A stretch of 20,493 nucleotides of DNA from Gammaproteobacteria bacterium (lineage in GTDB: Bacteria; Pseudomonadota; Gammaproteobacteria; Arenicellales; Arenicellaceae), in contig JAUHZM010000017.1 of the NCBI GenBank assembly GCA_030426005.1, forward strand, positions 1 to 20,493. The letters run 5' to 3'. Shown piece by piece: positions 7,672 to 15,381 of the stretch (position 1 is the stretch's first letter; the number at the start of each line of letters is the position of its first letter). The position numbers were made by a program, and so were the translations under genes. The notes beneath the pieces were generated by a model. The model saw only the letters and a program-made list of their open reading frames with translations, had not been told where the DNA came from and made no database searches.

Positions 7672-8318
7672 TGGCTCTCAAGTACCGCGTTATCCCTGTC
7701 ACGCCCTTTGCGCAGAATTGCAGCATCGTGTGGTGCAGCGAAACCAAACTTGCGGCCATCGTGGATCCCGGTGGGGACTTACAACGGATACGCACAGAAT
7801 TCGATAAATTAGGGCTGGAACTCGACAAAATCTTAGTCACGCATGCGCATTTGGACCACGCCGGAGGTTGCGCTGAATTGGCGCGGACAACCGGCGTGCC
7901 AATTGTTGGGCCACACCGGGACGATCAGTTCTGGATAGACCTGCTGCCGGAACAATGCCGACAGTTTGGCTTTGACGGCGATGCGTTCAAACCTGATCAA
8001 TGGTTACAGGATGGCGATCGCGTTGAACTGGGCAATCTTCGTTTTGACGCTGTGCACTGCCCCGGGCATACGCCTGGACACATCGTGTTTGTCGAGGCTG
8101 ACCAGCGGTTTGCACTGGCCGGTGATGTGTTGTTTCAAGGATCGATTGGGCGCTCAGATTTCCCGCGCGGCAATCAACAAGCTTTGGTGAATTCGATCCG
8201 ACAGAAATTGTTTCCCCTCGGAGACGACATTCAATTCATCCCCGGCCACGGACCGATGTCGACATTTGGCCAGGAACGTATGACCAACCCCTTTGTTGCT
8301 GATAAACGTTTCGGCTAG
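7671..8318 (+). CDS. gloC: Glyoxalase II-like MBL-fold hydrolase (YcbL/GloC type)
   Basis: 215 residues, the same length as E. coli YcbL/GloC and similar throughout. Metallo-beta-lactamase fold with the metal-binding motif THAHLDH (H58, H60, D62, H63), H133 in CPGHTPGH, D152 in AGDVLF and H193 in PGHGP, plus the subfamily signature GRSDFPRG. GloC hydrolyses S-lactoylglutathione to D-lactate and glutathione in methylglyoxal detoxification; this substrate is inferred from family membership. There is no signal peptide, so the protein is cytoplasmic, unlike the periplasmic product of the gene before it. The ATG shares its A with the stop of the SCO–PCuAC gene (TAATG), implying translational coupling. 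The convergent DUF3379 gene ends 32 bp downstream and no clear terminator is seen between them. Confidence 0.92.
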   Translation: MALKYRVIPVTPFAQNCSIVWCSETKLAAIVDPGGDLQRIRTEFDKLGLELDKILVTHAHLDHAGGCAELARTTGVPIVGPHRDDQFWIDLLPEQCRQFGFDGDAFKPDQWLQDGDRVELGNLRFDAVHCPGHTPGHIVFVEADQRFALAGDVLFQGSIGRSDFPRGNQQALVNSIRQKLFPLGDDIQFIPGHGPMSTFGQERMTNPFVADKRFG

Positions 8319-8350
8319 TCCTTAACCAACTCCGTTGTCTAAGCGATCCG

Positions 8351-9091
8351 CTAAATCTCCCAGTAGATCGCCTGCTCTAATTGACGATCCGCCGACTGAA
8401 GTCCACGACTGGAGTGGCTCACAATCACTAAGTTGCCTCCGCGCACTGGCTTCACTCGTGTCACCATGCCTTGATACGCAGTGTCCAGCACTTCACCGAT
8501 CGGCTCGCCTTTGATGTATGCGAAGGTTACGGTGCCATCCGCGGTCTCGAGGCTTGCATGAATGCCGCGGTATCGCCCCATCGGGCAGATCTTGGTAAAT
8601 TGCAGATTATCCAAGTGTTTCAGCTTCATATTTGGCTGATAGCTGGCCAGCAAGGTGTTCGCCGTTGTGTTGGCTCGTTCGACCTCCCAGACTGGTGTCA
8701 TTGGCACATCTTCCATGTGCTCGATTACACCAGCGAGCAGCGACTCATAATCATTGCTGATTTGCTGCTGGAAACCCAACCAACTGGTGGTGAATATTCC
8801 CGTCATTAGAAATACCACCATGAAACTCGCCGCGATTGCATAGCGTGGCTGACGCCAGATCGGCGTCCGAATGACCTCAACCGGTGTTTCCATTCCTTGA
8901 TGCAACTTTAAGCGCGCAACCAAGTCTGATGGGATTTTCACGTCAAGACTCGCAGACAAATCCGCATCCATCTGCTTAACCCCGCCCAAATATTTCAGGC
9001 ACTCCGGACAATTACGCGCATGCTGTACAAACTCATGTTGTTCGCTGTGCGGCTCAGCCAATGCTAACCTTTTAAATTCTAAACAGTTCAT
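8351..9091 (-). CDS. DUF3379 family protein, probable zinc-type anti-sigma factor
   Basis: 246 residues. The N-terminal cytoplasmic region has HARNCPEC (H24, C28, C31), matching the HxxxCxxC signature of zinc anti-sigma domains. One membrane segment lies at about 84–104, and about 140 residues follow that would be outside the membrane. The layout and its position 79 bp downstream of an ECF sigma gene fit the DUF3379 family found beside such sigma factors in gammaproteobacteria. The likely role is to hold the neighbouring sigma factor at the membrane; this is inference. The external domain has no motif I recognise, so the signal it senses is unknown. The ATG at 9091 places the zinc motif at the usual distance from the N-terminus. 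Confidence 0.82.
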   Translation of the reverse strand: MNCLEFKRLALAEPHSEQHEFVQHARNCPECLKYLGGVKQMDADLSASLDVKIPSDLVARLKLHQGMETPVEVIRTPIWRQPRYAIAASFMVVFLMTGIFTTSWLGFQQQISNDYESLLAGVIEHMEDVPMTPVWEVERANTTANTLLASYQPNMKLKHLDNLQFTKICPMGRYRGIHASLETADGTVTFAYIKGEPIGEVLDTAYQGMVTRVKPVRGGNLVIVSHSSRGLQSADRQLEQAIYWEI

Positions 9092-9170
9092 TTTCTGCTT
9101 AACCCTACTCTTACTACAAGTGCGCCGGCTAAGAACCGGTCATCAACTACATTATTCAGAAAAACACGAT

Positions 9171-9737
9171 TCATTGCTGCATACCACCCAGACCGGATAC
9201 CACATCATCATCCAGTAACTCACGCATTTTCTTGCGCGCTCTGAATAATCGTGTCATCACCGCACTGCTACTGATATCCAAAATCGTGGCGATTTCGTCA
9301 CAGGAAAAACCACCCAGAACCTGCATTTCCAAGGGTTCTCGATAATCGGCAGGCAAACTCCGCAGCGCGGTACGCAAAGCAAAGGCTTCAGGACGATCAT
9401 CGTAGCCAACCTGGCCATCCGCCAGCGTGTCCATCTCTTCGACGTCTGTATACTGGAATTGCTTGCGCTCAAATTGACGCGCATGTTCACGACGAAAGAT
9501 TGTAAACAGCCAGCCTTTGGCGGCTTTCGCCTCACGCAAGCTATCCAATGACTTCCAAGCACGTAAAAATGCTTCCTGCATGACATCGTCGGCCATGTTT
9601 TTATCCTTGCAAAGCCACAGCGCATACTTGTACAAGTCCTGCGCGTGCGCTTCGATTAACAAGGCGTATTTCTGATTCTTATCTAACATGTCATAGTTGA
9701 CCTGTTCAGAACTGGTTTTCTTACCCGAATCAGACAT
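9171..9737 (-). CDS. ECF-type RNA polymerase sigma factor
   Basis: 188 residues counted from ATG at 9737. Sigma region 2 (about 30–95) shows LYKYALWLCKDKNMADDVMQ and the core-binding stretch AFLRAWKSL, then GWLFTIFRRE. Region 4 (about 122–172) shows LRSLPADYREPLEMQ and the helix-turn-helix FSCDEIATILDISSSAVMTRL. Regions 1 and 3 are absent, as in ECF sigma factors. The frame stays open to 9833, but that extension lies wholly within the end of the upstream esterase gene and has no sigma-like sequence. The start at 9737 is 4 bases past the esterase stop, so it is preferred. The downstream neighbour is a DUF3379 anti-sigma-like protein. Target promoters and inducing signal are not evident from the sequence. 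Confidence 0.92.
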   Translation of the reverse strand: MSDSGKKTSSEQVNYDMLDKNQKYALLIEAHAQDLYKYALWLCKDKNMADDVMQEAFLRAWKSLDSLREAKAAKGWLFTIFRREHARQFERKQFQYTDVEEMDTLADGQVGYDDRPEAFALRTALRSLPADYREPLEMQVLGGFSCDEIATILDISSSAVMTRLFRARKKMRELLDDDVVSGLGGMQQ

Positions 9738-9741
9738 TTTT

Positions 9742-10539
9742 TTAATCTCGTTGTAGAAACTGCAGCAATGACTGTAATACCAGATCAGGCTGTTCGGCGT
9801 GGAGCCAATGCCCGGCATTCGGCACTGACTCAAACTCTGCTTGCGAGAAATGCTGGCGAATCAATGGATGGTGCTCGGTCTGAACATAGTTAGAGTTTGC
9901 ACCATATAAAAAAAGTGCCGGTAAATCGACAACAGATCCATCCAAGGCAGACTCCGGAAAGCCCACAATCTGTGGCATGTACTCTAGCAACACAGACAGA
10001 TTCAAGCGCCATTCATACTCACCGGGTGAACCAACTAGGCTTTGCAATAGAAACAATCGAGTTGCGGTGTCTGAAATCACTGCAGACAATTGGCGGTCGG
10101 CATCACTACGTGATTTAAGCTCGGCCAAATCAATTTCGAGCATTGCGCGCACAAAATTGGCATGGGAGTGTGAATAAACGACCGGCGCAATATCCAATAC
10201 CGCGAGCTTTTTGAGGCGCTCGGGGTATTGGTGAGCAAACAGCATCGCGACCTTGCCGCCCATCGAGTGCCCACATAAATGGATTTGGTTTAAGTCATGG
10301 TGATCCAAAAAAGCCAGTAGATCGTCTACCATATCCTGATAACTGTGCGTCTCAGCATGGGGCGAACGGCCATGATTACGCTGGTCTAACACAACCACCG
10401 GAAAACTCTGCGCCAGATTTTTAGCAAACCCTCGCCAATTTGTGGTGGAACCAAACAGACCGGGCAAAACAATTACCGGCGTCGTTGCGGGATCAAATGC
10501 CGACAGATCACCGGGGTAGGTTTCGTAATGTAGATTCAT
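9742..10539 (-). CDS. ybfF: Alpha/beta hydrolase, YbfF-type esterase
   Basis: 265-residue cytoplasmic alpha/beta hydrolase. The order matches E. coli YbfF: an LPGLFGSTTNW oxyanion-hole loop, LDQRNHGRSP, the nucleophile elbow GHSMGG, LDIAPVVY, LFLYGANSNYV before the catalytic acid region, and GHWLHAEQPD carrying the catalytic histidine. YbfF-type enzymes hydrolyse short acyl esters and acyl-CoA/malonyl-CoA model substrates in vitro; the physiological substrate is unclear. It is the first gene of a minus-strand unit with the ECF sigma factor (4-bp gap) and the DUF3379 gene. It diverges from the TauE/SafE gene across a 72-bp spacer. BioH was considered because bioA is nearby, but the GHSMGG elbow and overall sequence are YbfF-like, not the GWSLGG of BioH. 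Confidence 0.88.
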   Translation of the reverse strand: MNLHYETYPGDLSAFDPATTPVIVLPGLFGSTTNWRGFAKNLAQSFPVVVLDQRNHGRSPHAETHSYQDMVDDLLAFLDHHDLNQIHLCGHSMGGKVAMLFAHQYPERLKKLAVLDIAPVVYSHSHANFVRAMLEIDLAELKSRSDADRQLSAVISDTATRLFLLQSLVGSPGEYEWRLNLSVLLEYMPQIVGFPESALDGSVVDLPALFLYGANSNYVQTEHHPLIRQHFSQAEFESVPNAGHWLHAEQPDLVLQSLLQFLQRD

Positions 10540-10611
10540 GGCGCTGAGTGTACCAATTTATTTTACCTGCCGCGTGTTCAATCAAGGCCACTTTTAGTTA
10601 CAATCCGCTGC

Positions 10612-11352
10612 ATGCTAGAACTTCTCATACTTGCGATCACAGGCGTCGCAACTGGATTCCTGAACGTCATGGCGGGCGGCGGCTCCATGTTGTCCGTGCC
10701 GATCATGATTTTTCTGGGGGTCCCCGGCACCATTGCCAATGGCACCAACCGCATCGCAATTCTGCCGCAGAATATTTCCGCCGTTTGGGCATTCTGGCGC
10801 AAAGGTTTTTCTAACTTCAAACTCAGCTTTAGTTTGGGCCTGTGTACTATCCCCGGCACTTTAATAGGTGCAACGGTAGCATCACGGCTTGATAGCTCTC
10901 AGTTCAATACCCTGCTAGCCATCATTATGGGGTTTGTACTGATTATCATGTCATTGCCCCAACCCAAAACCATCAACAACCAAGCCTTGCCGTCGCGCAA
11001 CCGGTTAATTGCTGGCCACCTACTGATGGTTTTGATTGGCTTCTGGGGCGGATTTATTCATATTGGTGTCGGCTTCCTATTAATGCCAACACTTAATCGA
11101 GTGATGCAGCTCGATCTGATCACCACCAACGCACACAAGGTCTTTATTGTGTTGTGTTACACGATTGTGGCCTTGATCGTGTTCGCCTCGGAGCTCGAGC
11201 TCGTTTGGGCATATGGCATTGCCTTAGGGGTTGGCACCTGGACCGGCGCCTGGCTAGCCGCCAATATGCAGGTCAAAAAAGGCATTGGGCCAATCAAGCT
11301 CACCCTGAATATTGTGATCGTAGCCTTTATCATCAAACTGTTGTTTTTCTGA
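10612..11352 (+). CDS. TauE/SafE (TSUP) family membrane permease
   Basis: 246 residues, nearly all hydrophobic, with about eight predicted membrane segments. The N-terminal half has the family signature GFLNVMAGGGSMLSVP followed by GVPGTIANGTNR (about 15–47). The second half repeats the pattern with GFWGGFIHIGVGFLLMP and TTNAHK. TSUP permeases carry anions such as sulfite, sulfoacetate or other organic sulfur/carboxylate compounds; the substrate here is not deducible. The stop codon overlaps the bioA start in TGATG, so it is coupled to biotin synthesis. That may mean only convenience of position, or a transport role linked to BioA substrates. No strong Shine–Dalgarno precedes the ATG at 10612. 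The TSUP signature begins within 15 residues of this start. Confidence 0.88.
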   Translation: MLELLILAITGVATGFLNVMAGGGSMLSVPIMIFLGVPGTIANGTNRIAILPQNISAVWAFWRKGFSNFKLSFSLGLCTIPGTLIGATVASRLDSSQFNTLLAIIMGFVLIIMSLPQPKTINNQALPSRNRLIAGHLLMVLIGFWGGFIHIGVGFLLMPTLNRVMQLDLITTNAHKVFIVLCYTIVALIVFASELELVWAYGIALGVGTWTGAWLAANMQVKKGIGPIKLTLNIVIVAFIIKLLFF

Positions 11353-12626
11353 TGTCAGACTTGCTCCAATTTGATCGGTCACATATCTGGCACCCGTACA
11401 CCTCGGCCACCAACCCGCTGCCCACGTACTTAGTCAAACGAGCGGAGGGTTGTCGGCTCTATCTTAGTGACGGCACCGAGGTTATTGACGGCATGGCCTC
11501 CTGGTGGTGTGCAATCCACGGCTACAACCACCCGGATTTAAATGTCGCGCTGGCGCAACAGAGCAATCGCATGTCGCATGTGATGTTTGGCGGTCTGACA
11601 CACGAGCCGGCGATTGCATTATGCCAACGGCTTTTGCAACTGGCTCCAGGGGGCTTGGAGCATGTATTTCTGGCCGACTCCGGGTCTGTCAGTGTGGAAG
11701 TCGCCATTAAGATGGCGATTCAATACTGGCAAGCACTTGGTCGTGCCGGGAAACACAAATTATTGTCTCTGCGCGGCGGTTACCATGGTGACACTTTCGG
11801 CGCGATGTCCGTGTGCGACCCGGACACCGGCATGCACCATCTTTTCCAAGGCACCTTACCGCAACAAAAATTCACCGAACGGCCATCTTGTCGATTTGAT
11901 ACTGACTTTGACCCAGCTAGCATATTGGCGCTAGAGGAAAGCTTTAAACGGCACCATGGAGAACTTGCAGCGGTCATTCTGGAACCGATCGTGCAAGGCG
12001 CCGGAGGCATGTGGTTTTACCATCCAGACTACCTGGCCAATGTGCGCACACTTTGTGATGAGTACGAGGTACTGCTGATTGCCGATGAAATTGCCACCGG
12101 CTTTGGTCGAACCGGTAAAATGTTCGCTTGTGAATGGGCATCGATCAGCCCAGATATTCTCTGTGTTGGCAAAGCACTCACCGGTGGTTACATGACTTTG
12201 GCCGCCACACTCGCCAACAGCAAAGTGGCACACGGCATTTCCAGCCAAGGCGGTGTCTTTATGCACGGTCCGACCTTTATGGGCAATCCTTTGGCCTGTG
12301 CGGTCGCAAATGCCAGTTTGAAATTGCTCACTGAATCAGACTGGCAAACAAATATTGCTAGGATCGAAAACACGCTTAATAGCGAGCTATCGAAAGCACT
12401 GGCCTATAGTTCGGTGCACGATGTGCGCGTGCTTGGCGCGATTGGCGTACTCGAAATGACCGAACCGATTGACGTGGCACACGCGCAAGCTTTCTTTGTA
12501 TCGCGTGGCGTCTGGGTTCGACCATTTGGGCGCTTACTCTATATCATGCCGCCGTATGTAGTGAGCGACGCAGAGTTGACAACACTCTGTGCCGCGTTAA
12601 CCGCCTATGCGCAGCAACTCGGTTAG
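11352..12626 (+). CDS. bioA: Adenosylmethionine-8-amino-7-oxononanoate aminotransferase (BioA)
   Basis: 424 residues from ATG at 11352. A PLP enzyme that transfers the amino group of S-adenosylmethionine to KAPA, giving DAPA in biotin synthesis. It carries the BioA-specific SWWCAIHGYNHP (W51, W52), ADSGSVSVEVAIKMA, Y144 in RGGYHGDT, D245 in IADEIATGFGRTG, the PLP lysine K274 in GKALTGGY, and R390 in WVRPFGR. Several of these match E. coli BioA numbering exactly. The frame is open upstream to 11154, but that part lies inside the permease gene, and TGATG at 11350–11354 marks the true start. No bioB, bioF, bioC or bioD is present here, so the biotin genes are scattered. Its stop overlaps the convergent cinA stop by 4 bases. 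Confidence 0.96.
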   Translation: MSDLLQFDRSHIWHPYTSATNPLPTYLVKRAEGCRLYLSDGTEVIDGMASWWCAIHGYNHPDLNVALAQQSNRMSHVMFGGLTHEPAIALCQRLLQLAPGGLEHVFLADSGSVSVEVAIKMAIQYWQALGRAGKHKLLSLRGGYHGDTFGAMSVCDPDTGMHHLFQGTLPQQKFTERPSCRFDTDFDPASILALEESFKRHHGELAAVILEPIVQGAGGMWFYHPDYLANVRTLCDEYEVLLIADEIATGFGRTGKMFACEWASISPDILCVGKALTGGYMTLAATLANSKVAHGISSQGGVFMHGPTFMGNPLACAVANASLKLLTESDWQTNIARIENTLNSELSKALAYSSVHDVRVLGAIGVLEMTEPIDVAHAQAFFVSRGVWVRPFGRLLYIMPPYVVSDAELTTLCAALTAYAQQLG

Positions 12627-13903
12627 GCGCGCTTCTTTTTAAGCTCACTAAAGTAGTCGACATCTGTTGGTAGACCGAGCACTTCACGCCGCACCAAATC
12701 CATCGCAATCGCAGCCGCTGTTTTTTGAAACGCAATCCGCGGAACAGGGAAAAAGAAACGTCGTGCCGAGATCGCGCCTTGACGTCCCCAGGCCATCCAT
12801 ACCGTTCCGACTGGCTTTTCATCGGTGCCACCATCAGGACCCGCAATTCCAGAAATTGCTAGCGCGATGTCCGCACCGGAGCGCGACAACGCACCGTCCA
12901 CCATTTCCCGTACTACAGCTTCGCTAACCGCACCATGCGTTGTCAAACTTGCGGCCGAGACACCCAAGGTACGCTGCTTGATGTCATTGGAATAGACTAT
13001 GTAACCCGCTTCAAACACGCGCGATGCGCCCGCCTCGCTGGTGATCCCGGCGGCGATCAATCCACCCGTACAAGACTCTGCTGTGGTCAGCGTTAAACCA
13101 TTATTCAATAAGGCCGCATTCAGCGCTTCCGTCAGCCGGGTACTGTCGCGTCCGATGATGTAATCACTAAATCGTGCGCAGAATTTCTCCGTCCACAACG
13201 TATTCAGACTACGCGCCTGCTCGCCAACCGTTGCCAGCTTCACTTCGATGACGGGCATCTGCACGCGGAATCCCAGTTCGACCTCGGCGGGCCAATCCGG
13301 GAACTCGGAATCAACCGTGTCTTGCAAACCGGATTCGGTAATTCCAAATAGACGGATACGCGTAATTTCGCTAATAATATCCAGCTGACCATGCGCCCGG
13401 ATCAATGGCAGTAAATGCGCCTCGACCATTGGCTTGAATTCACTTGGCACACCTGGTGTACACATAATCAAACAGCCGTCGTGGACACAACGAAAACCCA
13501 TCGCCGACCCTCTCGGGTTGTCGATAACCTCACACGCTGCCGGCAATTCTGTTTGCTTGAGATTCGACTTGGTAATCACAAAGCCACGACGCTCGGCCCA
13601 AGCTTCGAGCTTTTCCATGGCTTGCGCATTCTGCTGCAAGGGTGAATCGATTGCCTGCGCCAACGCCTGTGCAGTGAGGTCATCCACCGTCGGCCCAAGT
13701 CCTCCATTCACGACCAAGACGTCTGATACTGCCGCGAGCTCTTTAATTGAACTCACTAGGAGATTTAAGTCGTCGCCGACCACCTTTTTGATGTACGGAA
13801 CCAGTGTCAAATCTTTTAACGACTGCGCCAAATAGGCTGAGTTCGAGTCGATGGTGTCTCCGGTCATAAGTTCATTGCCGGTGAGCAATAGCGATATTTT
13901 CAT
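12623..13903 (-). CDS. cinA: CinA-family protein: COG1058 domain plus NMN deamidase (PncC) domain
   Basis: 426 residues, the usual length of full CinA. The N-terminal MoaB-like COG1058 domain (about 1–170) shows LLTGNELMTGDTIDSN and NGGLGPTVDD; this domain has ADP-ribose pyrophosphatase activity in some homologues. The C-terminal CinA/PncC domain (about 255–415) shows TAESCTGG with S277, YIVYSNDIK with Y304 and K309, GAVSE, and SGIAGPDGGTDEKPVG, the active site of nicotinamide mononucleotide deamidase, which recycles NMN to nicotinate mononucleotide for NAD synthesis. All motif residues are intact. The name comes from competence-inducible genes of Gram-positive bacteria; no competence genes or recA are nearby. 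The gene stands alone on the minus strand, converging on bioA with a 4-base overlap, and is divergent from the SGNH gene across 152 bp. Confidence 0.93.
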   Translation of the reverse strand: MKISLLLTGNELMTGDTIDSNSAYLAQSLKDLTLVPYIKKVVGDDLNLLVSSIKELAAVSDVLVVNGGLGPTVDDLTAQALAQAIDSPLQQNAQAMEKLEAWAERRGFVITKSNLKQTELPAACEVIDNPRGSAMGFRCVHDGCLIMCTPGVPSEFKPMVEAHLLPLIRAHGQLDIISEITRIRLFGITESGLQDTVDSEFPDWPAEVELGFRVQMPVIEVKLATVGEQARSLNTLWTEKFCARFSDYIIGRDSTRLTEALNAALLNNGLTLTTAESCTGGLIAAGITSEAGASRVFEAGYIVYSNDIKQRTLGVSAASLTTHGAVSEAVVREMVDGALSRSGADIALAISGIAGPDGGTDEKPVGTVWMAWGRQGAISARRFFFPVPRIAFQKTAAAIAMDLVRREVLGLPTDVDYFSELKKKRA

Positions 13904-14055
13904 AATGGCAGTACTGTGTTAATTCTGAGCGTCGAGTCTGCATGCTTCCTGAACTGACTGCAAGTCACCATTCAATTTGATGCTTGTTCGGCAGAAACGC
14001 AAACGGGTAAACTACGCGTTTGTTCTAAACATGCGCCAAACAAGGCGAGCACATT

Positions 14056-15381
14056 ATGAAAAAAGCGCTATTTAGCCTGATCCTGCTACTTTTCACCTAC
14101 GCATTGTTTGAGTTAGCCACTTTCGTGGCGTACAAAATCAAATTTGGCGACTACAACGTGCACGCATTGCAGGTCGCTAAACAAGAAGCAATCATTGCTA
14201 AAGATAAGAGCGCGGTATTTGTGCCTGCCGCAGCAGCTGAGAATGGCGTAATTCGTAAACCGATTCTGCATCCCTATGTTGGTTTTTCGGTGGATGGCAA
14301 GCGTGTGGATCCAGATTGTCAGTCCGAAAACATCATGGATTGCGCCACCCGAATCCGAGTGGATACCGATCAACCGATGGCCAAACGTTCTGACAAAGTT
14401 GCTGTGGTTGGAATTCTAGGTGGCTCATTCGCTGATGGGACCGCACGCGGCGGCAGCAAACAGTACTTCGACCACGTGATGCGTTATATCCCAGCGTTCA
14501 AGGGCAAACAAGTTGTGGTCTACAACATGGCAATGGGGGCTTACAAGCAGCCTCAGCAGTTGATGCAACTGTCCTACTACTTGGCCTTGGGTGCTGAGTT
14601 CGACGTTATTATCAATCTCGACGGTTTTAATGAAATGGCGGCTACTTTCTACGGGTGGCGCGATTCGGGCTTGCATCCAGCATTCCCCAAGTCTTGGAAT
14701 CATCGCGTTAGCTCATCGCTAAGTCGAGATGGCATGATGGCCTATGGCAAAAAGTTTCAATTACTCGAGAGCCGATCCGGTTTGGCTGCATTTGCCAGCG
14801 GCTTCCCGGCTCGTTGGAGTCCGATAGTCAATTTTTTCTGGCGTATTATGGATCCGGGATACGTTAATCGTATTGCTGCGGTCGATGCAAAAATTGATGC
14901 GCTGAGTAAAGTGCCAGAGGATAAGCGCGATTTCGCCTATGAAGCTCTGGGCCCCGATATGAACTTAAACTCAGCCGATGACGTAGCCAACTATGCCGCT
15001 GATCTGTGGCTAAATAGCTCCTTGGCCATGCGAGACCTAGCCGAAGGGAATGGTGCACGCTACTACCATTTTCTGCAGCCGAACCAGTATATCGATGGTG
15101 CCAAACCGCTCAATCCTGAAGAACGTAAGATCGCGATTCTTGATCACGGCGGGTACGGTAATGCTTATAAACAATTATTGCCGACCCTACTTAAGCGCGT
15201 TAAACCTTTGGAGGAAGCTGGCGTCCACTTCTATGACCTGACCTATATGTTCAGCGAGACCCCGGACACCTTGTATGTCGACAACTGCTGCCACTTGAAC
15301 CCGAAAGGTTACGACATTGTGGCACGCAAATTGATGACGACCATCAGCGACGATTACTACGACTTACCAGCGTCAGACTGA
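14056..15381 (+). CDS. Membrane-anchored SGNH/GDSL-type protein, possibly polysaccharide-modifying
   Basis: 441 residues with one N-terminal hydrophobic segment (about 4–26), so probably a periplasmic protein tethered to the inner membrane. The SGNH blocks can be followed: GILGGSFADG with the candidate nucleophile S124, an NMAMGAY block with G161, INLDGFNE with N192, and YVDNCCHLNPKGYDIVA with D409 and H413. The Asp lies four residues before the His here instead of the more usual three. Such large anchored SGNH proteins act on acylated envelope molecules in several systems, but the substrate is unknown. The convergent neighbour is an acyltransferase-3 protein whose last 25 bases overlap this gene, which suggests a shared acyl-group pathway by association only. 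A modest AAGGCGAG site at 14042–14049 supports the start. An inverted repeat (CAAACG 14000–14005, CGTTTG 14017–14022) lies upstream. Confidence 0.75.
   Translation: MKKALFSLILLLFTYALFELATFVAYKIKFGDYNVHALQVAKQEAIIAKDKSAVFVPAAAAENGVIRKPILHPYVGFSVDGKRVDPDCQSENIMDCATRIRVDTDQPMAKRSDKVAVVGILGGSFADGTARGGSKQYFDHVMRYIPAFKGKQVVVYNMAMGAYKQPQQLMQLSYYLALGAEFDVIINLDGFNEMAATFYGWRDSGLHPAFPKSWNHRVSSSLSRDGMMAYGKKFQLLESRSGLAAFASGFPARWSPIVNFFWRIMDPGYVNRIAAVDAKIDALSKVPEDKRDFAYEALGPDMNLNSADDVANYAADLWLNSSLAMRDLAEGNGARYYHFLQPNQYIDGAKPLNPEERKIAILDHGGYGNAYKQLLPTLLKRVKPLEEAGVHFYDLTYMFSETPDTLYVDNCCHLNPKGYDIVARKLMTTISDDYYDLPASD

Noticed and set aside
9738..9833. Longer sigma factor frame
   Set aside because: The added 32 residues overlap the esterase C-terminus and show no sigma-like sequence; the Met at 9737 follows the esterase stop directly.
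10540..10611. Divergent promoter between ybfF and the TauE/SafE gene, including a possible autoregulated ECF site
   Set aside because: Several partial hexamers occur, but none has acceptable spacing, so no promoter is called.
11154..11351. Longer bioA frame starting 66 codons upstream
   Set aside because: The extension lies inside the permease gene in another frame; the TGATG junction and alignment with BioA N-termini favour 11352.
12623..13903. cinA as a sign of a natural competence locus
   Set aside because: No recA, com or pil genes accompany it; the PncC motifs point to NAD recycling.
13991..14022. Inverted repeat CAAACG/CGTTTG upstream of the SGNH gene as an operator
   Set aside because: Six-base arms in a 152-bp spacer can arise by chance and no promoter can be placed around them.
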